From: Nitrospirae bacterium RBG_13_39_12
Lineage (GTDB): Bacteria; Nitrospirota; Thermodesulfovibrionia; Thermodesulfovibrionales; SM23-35
Assembly: GCA_001805125.1 (NCBI GenBank)
Contig: MHEF01000141.1
Coordinates: forward strand, 19,890-28,488
Reading direction: 5' to 3'
DNA length: 8,599 bases
The position numbers were made by a program, and so were the translations under genes. Position 1 is the stretch's first letter. The number at the start of each line of letters is the position of its first letter. The notes under the pieces are model-generated. The model did not search any database. It was not told the DNA's origin and saw only the letters and a program-made list of their open reading frames with translations. Shown here piece after piece: positions 1 to 5,579 of this stretch.

Positions 1-527
1 ACAAGTGACAATATTACACCGTAGTTTTTCATCCATTCTCTTTTTTTTGTTATTTTTCTCAAAGCATCTTCAGAAATAGCACGTGATTTTGCAATTACTT
101 CCACTTCTGTCTCGGTAATCTTTGGATTATCCAGAACAGTCAATGCAACCTCTTTGCTTGGATCTCTTAATAAAATTGACCTTACTTCCTTACCACCTCT
201 AAGTGCAAGATGTATTCTCTCTGAGACGGTCAATTTCTGAATCTTTTGAAGAATGGTCTGTTCGCGCTGTTCAGGTGGTTTTCTAAGCTTTACAATTTCT
301 GATTGTGGTTTTACAGGGACGTTTATAGACTTACTTACTTCATGCCTGATATCCTCAGGCATATCGGGATTCTCAAGGAGAAGATTTAATATCTCAGGCC
401 TGTTTTTATTTGCGTCTGCTATCTCCATATATATTGAATTGTCTGAAGCATCCTCAATAAGCAGTTCTATTACTTCCTTTGATGCAGTTGAAAGGTCAAT
501 CCCGATTAATACTTTATCTTCTTCCAT
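1..527 (-). CDS. Alpha-helical (HEAT-like) repeat protein of unknown function, 3' end outside window
   Basis: An open frame without stops runs from an ATG at 527 to the left edge (175 codons seen). The protein is acidic at its N-terminus, with no signal peptide or membrane segment, so it is probably cytoplasmic. It shows recurring short helical units of the form L-L-x-(D/N)-P-x-(K/M)-x-(V/I): LLLENPDMPEDI at residues 49-60, LLRDPSKEVALTVLDNPKIT around 119-138, then a unit ending near EALRKI-like residues 153-159 and a REWMKNY segment at 163-169. I recall similar unnamed proteins in deltaproteobacterial and Nitrospirota genomes, but no established function. A proline- and charge-rich linker (about 70-92) separates the two helical parts. 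Its start lies inside tlyA (14-nt overlap, different frame), with a purine-rich GAAGAG just upstream, so it is probably translated with tlyA. The frame is well supported; the function is unknown. Confidence 0.72.
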   Translation of the reverse strand, partial: MEEDKVLIGIDLSTASKEVIELLIEDASDNSIYMEIADANKNRPEILNLLLENPDMPEDIRHEVSKSINVPVKPQSEIVKLRKPPEQREQTILQKIQKLTVSERIHLALRGGKEVRSILLRDPSKEVALTVLDNPKITETEVEVIAKSRAISEDALRKITKKREWMKNYGVILSL

Positions 528-1320
528 AAACTCTTCTTTTCATATATAAAAAATATTCTATATTACCTTTTTGTCCTTTTATTGGAGACTGGAATACACC
601 AATTGTTTCAAGGCCAAGTCTTTCTAAATCCTCCTGTACCCCTGTTACAGTCTTCAACCTTTTCTCTTCTTCTCTGACAATTCCACCTTTCCCTACTTCT
701 CCTTTCCCAACTTCAAATTGTGGCTTTACAAGCGAAACGACCTCACCTTCTTCCTTAATAAAATTAAGTACTGTTGGCATCACCTTAGCCAATGAAATAA
801 AAGAAACGTCCACTGTTGCCATATTTATGTTACTTTTTACAAGGTCTTCAAACTCCTGACTTTCTAATTTTGCACTGTACTTAATACTGGGTTGACTTTT
901 GATCATATCAGTTAGATATCTTATATTTGTTCTTTCCATTATTACAACTCTAGGGTCTCTTCTGAGTTTCCATGCAAGCTGTCCATATCCCACATCTATA
1001 CAGTAAACTTTTCTTGCCCCCATCTTCAATAAACAATCTGTAAATCCACCTGTTGAAGAACCAACATCCATAACAATTTTGTTATTGACGTCAATTTTAA
1101 AATATCTTATCGCTGCTTCAAGCTTAATACCGCCTCTGCTAACATATGAATGAGGCTCTTCTTTTAGTGATATGATCGCACTTTCACTTACAGAAGTACC
1201 TGCTTTTATTGTTTTTTTGCCGTCAACAAATACCTTTCCTTCCAATATTAGGGCTTTTGCCAACTCCCTGCTCTTTACAAGCCCTTTTGATACAACCATT
1301 TTATCGAGTCTATCCTTCAA
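514..1320 (-). CDS. tlyA: TlyA family rRNA 2'-O-methyltransferase / hemolysin A-like protein
   Basis: This 268-residue protein has an N-terminal S4 RNA-binding domain (about residues 3-60, RLDKMVVSKGLVKSRELAKA) and a FtsJ/RrmJ-like methyltransferase domain. The SAM-binding motif VMDVGSSTGGFTDCLL is at about 83-98. TlyA enzymes methylate ribose 2'-OH groups in rRNA (C1409 of 16S and C1920 of 23S in mycobacteria). The conserved K-D-K-E tetrad is visible: K66 in SRGGIKLE, D about 171 in VDVSF, K about 200 in LVKPQFE, and E about 256 in GNIEYF. The start is TTG at 1320; the ATG eight codons later would remove the conserved RLD, so TTG is preferred. The TTGA overlaps the dxs stop by 4 nt, pointing to translational coupling. 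Between the first K and the D there are about 20 more residues than in the mycobacterial enzyme, described as a separate repeat entry. The family is sure; the exact rRNA targets are not. Confidence 0.93.
   Translation of the reverse strand: MKDRLDKMVVSKGLVKSRELAKALILEGKVFVDGKKTIKAGTSVSESAIISLKEEPHSYVSRGGIKLEAAIRYFKIDVNNKIVMDVGSSTGGFTDCLLKMGARKVYCIDVGYGQLAWKLRRDPRVVIMERTNIRYLTDMIKSQPSIKYSAKLESQEFEDLVKSNINMATVDVSFISLAKVMPTVLNFIKEEGEVVSLVKPQFEVGKGEVGKGGIVREEEKRLKTVTGVQEDLERLGLETIGVFQSPIKGQKGNIEYFLYMKRRVYGRR
838..903 (-). repeat. Possible degenerate heptamer-type insert inside tlyA
   Basis: This segment encodes about 22 residues (roughly 140-161, centred on KLESQEFED) that interrupt the usual short link between the RTNIRYLT and VDVSFISL motifs. 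On the plus strand it contains the loosely 7-periodic units aactcct, gactttc, taatttt and gcactgt (851-878). K-D spacing in the catalytic tetrad is about 105 here, against 85 as I recall for the mycobacterial enzyme (K69, D154), while the later spacings (about 29 and 56) match. The extra length is fairly clear; its origin as a dispersed repeat is inference. Confidence 0.35.
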
Positions 1321-3215
1321 AAGCTGAACGTAGGTTCTTTAACCATTGAAATTGCAGCCATATATATCCCGTCTTTGTCGAGTCCATATTTTTTCCTTAA
1401 TTCGCCTTGATGGCCCTGTTCAATGAATTTATCAGGAATGCCAAGCCGTTTGACCCTTACATTATGGACCTCAATTTCATTCAGGAATTCAAGCACTGCG
1501 CTACCGAACCCACCTTGAAGAGCATTTTCTTCTATTGTAATTATTTTCGGTACTGCCGATACCGCATATGATATAAGGTTACGGTCTAACGGTTTTACAA
1601 ACCTTGCATTTATGACCATTGTGCTAAAGCCCTCTTTTTCTAATCTCTCTGCTGCAGATAAAGCAGGTATAACCGTATTACCGAGTGCTATCAGCGCTAT
1701 GTCCTCACCCTCTCTGAGTATCTCTGCCTCTCCATTTTTAAAAATACTAGCCGAGTTTTTGTTAAAACCCGGAAAACTGTCAACTAACGACTGTACTTTA
1801 CCCCTTGGATACCTTATTGCAACAGGACCGTTTTGCTTTAAAGCAAGTTCCAACATTGCTCTGAGTTCAAGACTATCCTTTGGTACCATTATATTAATAT
1901 TTGGTATATGCCTCAGATACGACAGATCATATAACCCATTATGTGTAGGTCCGTCTTCCCCGACTATCCCTGCCCTATCAATGGCAAATATAACATGTAG
2001 ATTCTGCAGACATACATCATGGAGTATTTCGTCATATGCCCTCTGAAGGAAGGTAGAATAAATTGCAACTACAGGTTTTAAGCCTTGTATTGCAAGCCCC
2101 GCAGCGAATGTTACAGCATGCGGCTCTGCAATGCCAACATCATAAAATCTTTCCGGATATCTATCCGCAAAAAGCTCGAGTCCCGTACCTTCTTTCATAG
2201 CTGCCGTAATAGCAATTATCTTTTCATCTCTAGATGCTAGTTCTGTCAGGATACTACCAAATAATTCATTATACGATTGCCCGTTTTCATTTACTGGCAA
2301 CCCTGTTTCAATTTTAAAAGGCCCGATGCCGTGAAATAAAGACGGGTTTTTCTCCGAAAACTCATATCCTTTACCTTTTTTTGTTATTACATGTATCAAT
2401 GTTGGTGACGAATTATTTTTTATCCTTTTTAAAGTGCCGATTAATAGCTCTATATTGTGCCCGTCTATCGGACCTACATAATTAAACCCCAGTTCTTCAA
2501 AAATTACTCCTGGCAATAATATTCCTTTTAACATTTCTTCTGTCTTTTGGGCCAGCTTTGCAGCTTTGTCTCCCAATTTTGGTATGCCTTCTATAAATGA
2601 TTTTGTTTCTTTTTTAAACTTCTTATAAAATTCTCCAGTAAGTATCCTATTAAAATATGCTGAAAGTGCACCAACATTTCGTGATATTGACATTTCGTTG
2701 TCATTCAGAATTACAATAAGGTCTTTTTTAAGATGACCTGCATTGTTTAATCCCTCAAATGCCAGACCCGCAGTCATTGCCCCATCGCCTATAACAGCTA
2801 TAACCTTGAAGTCTTCTTTATTCTTATCTCTCCCTTCTATTATTCCGAGTGCAGCCGAGATTGAAGTGGAGCTGTGTCCGGTATTAAAGATGTCATGTTC
2901 ACTTTCATCCCGTCTGGGAAATCCAGCTATCCCCTTATACTTCCTGATGCTAGGGAATTTTTCATATCTTCCTGTTAAAAGTTTATGGGAGTAAGATTGA
3001 TGTCCAACATCCCATAAAATCTTGTCTATAGGAGAATTAAATACATAATGAAGGGCTATGGTCAGTTCAACTACCCCAAGGTTTGACGATAAATGGCCTC
3101 CGTTTTTGGAAACCCACTCGATTATGGTACCCCTTATCTCCAGAGCAAGCTCCTTTAATTCTTTAATAGACAGCCTTGTTAAATCTGACGGGGTTTTGAT
3201 TCGTTTTAGATACAT
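1317..3215 (-). CDS. dxs: 1-deoxy-D-xylulose-5-phosphate synthase
   Basis: This enzyme condenses pyruvate with glyceraldehyde 3-phosphate to DXP, using thiamine diphosphate and Mg; it is the first step of the MEP isoprenoid pathway and also feeds thiamine and pyridoxal synthesis. It is 632 residues from the ATG at 3215, normal for the family. Visible marks: GGHLSSNLG with H41, GHQSYSHKLLTGR (71-83), the thiamine diphosphate/Mg signature GDG (143-145) followed by NDN (171-173), GPIDGH (248-253), and the transketolase-domain glutamate E364 in GIAEPHAV. An RYPRG element and a C-terminal transketolase domain follow. A TTG one codon earlier is possible, but the ATG forms a TGATG overlap (1 nt) with the ispA stop and is preceded by AGAAGGG five bases upstream, so I chose it. 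It is coupled to ispA upstream and tlyA downstream. All key motifs are intact. Confidence 0.97.
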   Translation of the reverse strand: MYLKRIKTPSDLTRLSIKELKELALEIRGTIIEWVSKNGGHLSSNLGVVELTIALHYVFNSPIDKILWDVGHQSYSHKLLTGRYEKFPSIRKYKGIAGFPRRDESEHDIFNTGHSSTSISAALGIIEGRDKNKEDFKVIAVIGDGAMTAGLAFEGLNNAGHLKKDLIVILNDNEMSISRNVGALSAYFNRILTGEFYKKFKKETKSFIEGIPKLGDKAAKLAQKTEEMLKGILLPGVIFEELGFNYVGPIDGHNIELLIGTLKRIKNNSSPTLIHVITKKGKGYEFSEKNPSLFHGIGPFKIETGLPVNENGQSYNELFGSILTELASRDEKIIAITAAMKEGTGLELFADRYPERFYDVGIAEPHAVTFAAGLAIQGLKPVVAIYSTFLQRAYDEILHDVCLQNLHVIFAIDRAGIVGEDGPTHNGLYDLSYLRHIPNINIMVPKDSLELRAMLELALKQNGPVAIRYPRGKVQSLVDSFPGFNKNSASIFKNGEAEILREGEDIALIALGNTVIPALSAAERLEKEGFSTMVINARFVKPLDRNLISYAVSAVPKIITIEENALQGGFGSAVLEFLNEIEVHNVRVKRLGIPDKFIEQGHQGELRKKYGLDKDGIYMAAISMVKEPTFSF

Positions 3216-4147
3216 CAAGCCCTTCTTTCTATTAAATAGTCTGCAATCCCCACCAATGGGTTTGCCTTTGAAGAAAATTTCCTTAAAGCATATAATGCCT
3301 CTGAGACTAACTTTTGTGCCTTCTGACGGGACACTTCTACCCCATATAACAACGGATAAGTCATTTTTTTCCTTTTTTTGTCCGATCCGGCTGTTTTCCC
3401 CAGTTCCTCAGTATTACCTTCAACATCTAGAACATCATCAATAATCTGGAAGGCAAGTCCTATGTTTTTTCCATAGATTGTTAATGCTTCCAATGTATCT
3501 TCATCACTGTCAGCCAGTATCGGACCCATTCTAACGGACGCAGTAATAAGTGCAGCTGTTTTATGAAGGTGGATAAAGTTCAGAACATCCTTATCAGCTT
3601 CTGAATTCTCTGAAAGTATATCCTGTGCCTGACCTCCAACCATTCCATATGCACCCGATGCCATTGCAACTTCACAAATGACCCTTAGGATAGCTGAATG
3701 AGGAATTCTGATTTCTGAATTTGTAATTCGAGTTTCAGGCTTTTTCAATTCCGCATTCCGCATTCCACATTCTGCAATCATATAGAAAGCTTCCGTGACA
3801 AGGGCATCTCCAGCGAGTATGGCTATTGCTTCTCCGAAAACTTTATGATTTGTGGGGTTACCACGTCTTAGCTCGTCGTCATCCATTGCAGGCAGGTCAT
3901 CATGGATAAGAGAATATGTATGTATGAGTTCAATTGCAGCAGCCTGCGGTATTATATCTTCAGGATTACCACCGCATACCCCGTAAGAAGTAAGTGCGAG
4001 TATTGGCCGTATTCTTTTACCCCCGGCAAAAATAGAATACTTCATTGCCTCATAAAGCGAAGCAGGTGGAAACAGAGTCCCAAAATAAGATTTCAGATAT
4101 GAATCAATAAGTTCGCGTTTTTCTTTTAAATAAGTCTTTATATCCAT
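3215..4147 (-). CDS. ispA: Polyprenyl (farnesyl/geranylgeranyl) diphosphate synthase with in-frame repeat insert
   Basis: This short-chain trans-prenyl diphosphate synthase joins IPP to allylic diphosphates to make FPP or GGPP for quinone, undecaprenyl and other isoprenoids. With the ATG at 4147 it has 310 residues. Motifs in order: GGKRIRP (42-48), first aspartate-rich motif DDLPAMD (83-89) followed by RRG, LAGDAL (111-116), GGQ (171-173), HKT (195-197), and second aspartate-rich motif in QIIDDVLD (234-241). All catalytic aspartates are present. The form of the first motif fits bacterial type II FPP synthases, but chain length cannot be decided by eye. A TTG at 4165, overlapping the hicA stop, is an alternative start with an AGGA upstream; MDIKTYLKEKREL is the usual N-terminus of relatives, so I prefer the ATG. 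Residues about 126-153 are an unusual insert encoded by a heptamer repeat, placed between helices and without damage to motifs. The stop overlaps the dxs start. Confidence 0.95.
   Translation of the reverse strand: MDIKTYLKEKRELIDSYLKSYFGTLFPPASLYEAMKYSIFAGGKRIRPILALTSYGVCGGNPEDIIPQAAAIELIHTYSLIHDDLPAMDDDELRRGNPTNHKVFGEAIAILAGDALVTEAFYMIAECGMRNAELKKPETRITNSEIRIPHSAILRVICEVAMASGAYGMVGGQAQDILSENSEADKDVLNFIHLHKTAALITASVRMGPILADSDEDTLEALTIYGKNIGLAFQIIDDVLDVEGNTEELGKTAGSDKKRKKMTYPLLYGVEVSRQKAQKLVSEALYALRKFSSKANPLVGIADYLIERRA
3704..3776. repeat. Heptamer-periodic repeat (MATTCYG units) inserted in ispA
   Basis: On the plus strand two runs of 7-base units are seen: aattctg, atttctg, aatttgt, aattcga, gtttcag (3704-3738), then after gctttttc, aattccg, cattccg, cattcca, cattctg (3747-3774). 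All units share the approximate form (A/C)ATTC(C/T)G. Read on the minus strand, the segment adds the residues AECGMRNAELKK and TNSEIRIPHSAI to the prenyl synthase. Such peptide strings are familiar translations of dispersed GAATTC/ATTCCG repeats in environmental bacterial genomes (memory, not a search). Three heptamers equal seven codons, which would help the frame survive. Confidence 0.75.
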
Positions 4148-4161
4148 TAGTCTTTCAGTTT

Positions 4162-4401
4162 TCAAAGTTTCATCCTGATTTTTATAAAATCATCTACCGT
4201 TAACCCAGCACCTTCAAGAATCTTTTTGAATGTCTTTGGCCTTATTATTTCACCTGTATGGTGGGAAACTATAGTCTGTTTTCCTGTTAATGGATGTCTC
4301 CATTTTTGATGACTACCTTCCTGATCTATCTTTTCAAACCCAAGAGATTTTAAAACCCTTATAATTTCGTCAGCAGTTACGCGAGGCTGCCTCTGTCCCA
4401 T
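4162..4401 (-). CDS. hicA: HicA family toxin (mRNA interferase)
   Basis: This 79-residue protein has the HicA/YcfA double-stranded-RNA-binding fold: an N-terminal helix ADEIIRVLKSLGF (10-22), the diagnostic GSHQKW with the predicted catalytic histidine H31, a strand with TIVSHH, and a C-terminal helix ending GAGLTVDDF. HicA toxins cleave mRNA and tmRNA to stop translation and are neutralised by HicB. The family is usually 60-85 residues, so this copy looks full length, and the catalytic His is present. Its ATG shares one base with the hicB stop (TAATG), so the toxin is translated only after the antitoxin. Its stop is 14 nt upstream of the ispA ATG, and I see no terminator between, so transcription probably continues into the isoprenoid genes. 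Activity is inferred from the family. Confidence 0.93.
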   Translation of the reverse strand: MGQRQPRVTADEIIRVLKSLGFEKIDQEGSHQKWRHPLTGKQTIVSHHTGEIIRPKTFKKILEGAGLTVDDFIKIRMKL

Positions 4402-4595
4402 TAAACAGCAACCTCATAAACCTTTGCATCCTCTGATAATTTTTCTTTCGAAGGTCTTAAATAAAGTTCAACAGCCTCAACAATATTCTTATGCGCTTCT
4501 TCTTCAGTTTTGCCGTATGTTACACAGCCTGGTAACTCAGGGCAGTAGGCAACATAAACATCCTCATCTGGTTCTATTACAATTCTAAGTTTCAT
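4401..4595 (-). CDS. hicB: HicB family antitoxin (short form, no DNA-binding tail)
   Basis: This 64-residue protein has the partial RNase H-like HicB fold: strand MKLRIVIEPDED, then VYVAYCPELPGCVTYGKTEEEA and a helix AVELYL. The YVAYCPELPGC core (about 14-24) is diagnostic. It binds and blocks HicA. Longer HicB proteins carry a C-terminal helix-turn-helix or ribbon-helix-helix domain for autoregulation; this one ends soon after the fold, so it may not repress its own promoter directly. Antitoxin comes before toxin, as in many hicBA pairs. The start is well supported by a strong GGGAGGT eight bases upstream. It begins 25 nt after the end of the broken zinc-ribbon gene, so it may share the upstream transcript. 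Confidence 0.92.
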   Translation of the reverse strand: MKLRIVIEPDEDVYVAYCPELPGCVTYGKTEEEAHKNIVEAVELYLRPSKEKLSEDAKVYEVAV

Positions 4596-4602
4596 TTAAT
4601 TT

Positions 4603-4609
4603 ACCTCCC
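4603..4609 (-). promoter_or_regulatory. Strong ribosome binding site of hicB
   Basis: GGGAGGT on the minus strand lies eight bases before the hicB ATG. It is the best Shine-Dalgarno match in the accessory part of the window. Because hicA starts inside the hicB stop, this site should set translation of both antitoxin and toxin. Confidence 0.75.
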
Positions 4610-4620
4610 TTAATTACAGA

Positions 4621-4875
4621 TCATTTTAGTAATTGCTCAATGATTCTTTTCGTATCCATTATCGCATTGTATGCCTCATCACTTGAAATTGGCTTGAGCT
4701 TATGCACCGCATCTCTTCTTAATAATCTTATACCATGAGCCATCTTCTTTGTATATTTATCTAATAATCCTTCATTAGCAGCATTATTAATAAGCTCGGA
4801 TAAATTTCTTTCCTTCAGTCTGCTCTCTATACTTTTCCATACAAGATTTGGCTTTCTGGACAATTTTTGTTTCAA
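4621..4875 (-). pseudogene. Detached C-terminal part of the zinc-ribbon DUF4145/HEPN-like protein
   Basis: This frame of 84 codons continues the upstream gene (4787-5560) in a different phase. Its only early start is a TTG at 4875 with no ribosome binding site, so it is probably not an independent gene. It is helical (SIESRLKERNLSELINNA at about 15-32) and ends with a helix IMDTKRIIEQLLK. RRDAVH at 53-58 fits the R-x4-H motif of HEPN RNase-like domains, and the region resembles the end of DUF4145, where an R...H motif is usual. Removing one copy of the 7-bp tandem repeat at 4869-4882 joins it in frame to residue 226 of the upstream frame, giving an intact protein of about 310 residues. The relation to the upstream gene is well supported; HEPN-type RNase activity is only a possibility. 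Confidence 0.75.
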
Positions 4876-5560
4876 GTTTCAATAGATTTTCTATAATTGA
4901 GCAACACAATATCAAAGTTGCACTGTTTATTCCATATAACCAACACTCCATAGCATTCTGAAAGTAAACAGATACTATGTCATCCGGCTTCACAGATACA
5001 AAAGTCGGTTTGAGCTTCATGCCCCTTTCAATATAATCTCCTATAATGCTTACAAGGAGACCTCCATATCCACCTGAAAACATCTCATTAGATAGGTCTT
5101 CATAATTCATGTCCTCCCAAAGACTATCAATTGCACTTTTTGCTTCTTCCATTAAATAGCTATCCTCAAAATATATTAGAGTGCCTGGTTTCCACATAAG
5201 ATGTCCTATAATTTCTTTTGCATAATCTATTGCCTCCTCTGAATACTTAACAAATGAAACAGGCGTAATATTTTCTTTTTTATAATTTTTATGAAGGTCA
5301 ACTAATCCTTTAATAAATTGCACGAGTGGCTCGCTTGTTACATCCATTTCAAAACCGTCTTTGCCCATCAAATAAACTGTCGATTGGCACTTTGGACATC
5401 TAACATTTCTTGTAGCTTCTTCAATGAGTTTTAATAAAAAAGCTGCATCTGATTCATTATCCTTTTTAGTTTTCTCTGACTTAATCTGCTTCCATGGAGA
5501 CACGGAAATTTGATCATCAGTAAATAAAGATTTACATTTCTTACACTTAAAATTTAACAT
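4787..5560 (-). CDS. Zinc-ribbon DUF4145-like protein, frameshifted (N-terminal part)
   Basis: The frame reads 257 residues before a stop, but only about the first 226 are likely native. Two CxxC pairs, C6-C9 and C55-C58, form a probable zinc ribbon with a long charged loop between them. A helical middle follows, and the segment SVYFQNAMECWLYGINSA then LILCCSIIENLLK (to about 227) resembles the start of a DUF4145 domain, a family placed among HEPN-like helical domains and often linked to restriction or defence genes. After residue 227 the sequence (LETKIVQKAKSCM onward) is out of phase and no longer resembles the family; the proper continuation is in the frame 4621-4875. The start ATG has AGAGG eight bases upstream and lies 19 nt after the nuclease gene, so the two are probably co-transcribed. 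It may be a pseudogene, a phase-variable gene, or an assembly error. The function is not known. Confidence 0.75.
   Translation of the reverse strand: MLNFKCKKCKSLFTDDQISVSPWKQIKSEKTKKDNESDAAFLLKLIEEATRNVRCPKCQSTVYLMGKDGFEMDVTSEPLVQFIKGLVDLHKNYKKENITPVSFVKYSEEAIDYAKEIIGHLMWKPGTLIYFEDSYLMEEAKSAIDSLWEDMNYEDLSNEMFSGGYGGLLVSIIGDYIERGMKLKPTFVSVKPDDIVSVYFQNAMECWLYGINSATLILCCSIIENLLKLETKIVQKAKSCMEKYREQTEGKKFIRAY
4869..4882. repeat. Perfect 7-bp tandem duplication causing the frameshift
   Basis: GTTTCAA occurs twice in direct succession (4869-4875 and 4876-4882; TTGAAAC on the coding strand). Seven extra bases shift the frame by one. With one copy, the coding strand reads on as ENLLKQKLSRKPNLVWK into the C-terminal part without a stop. 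Replication slippage is the natural cause and could reverse it. Confidence 0.85.
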
Positions 5561-5579
5561 TTAAAAAACCTCTGATAAC

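Noticed and set aside
253..549. Plus-strand open frame of 98 codons
   Set aside because: It is antisense to the coherent helical-repeat protein and the end of tlyA on the minus strand; its serine- and phenylalanine-rich sequence is typical of a shadow frame.
1612..2046. Plus-strand open frame of 144 codons
   Set aside because: It is antisense to the conserved transketolase domains of dxs; composition is that of a shadow.
3704..3776. CRISPR-like array
   Set aside because: Units are only 7 bases long without unique spacers and lie inside a coding frame.
4595..4606. Identical 12-mer upstream of hicB and guaA (AGGTAAATTAAA on the minus strand, also 8175-8186)
   Set aside because: Both copies are a ribosome binding site followed by AT-rich spacer, so the match is probably functional convergence plus low complexity, not a shared operator.
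4787..4882. Programmed +1 ribosomal frameshift joining the two zinc-ribbon gene parts
   Set aside because: No slippery stop-codon context of the prfB kind or stimulatory structure is seen, and a perfect 7-bp tandem duplication explains the phase change more simply.
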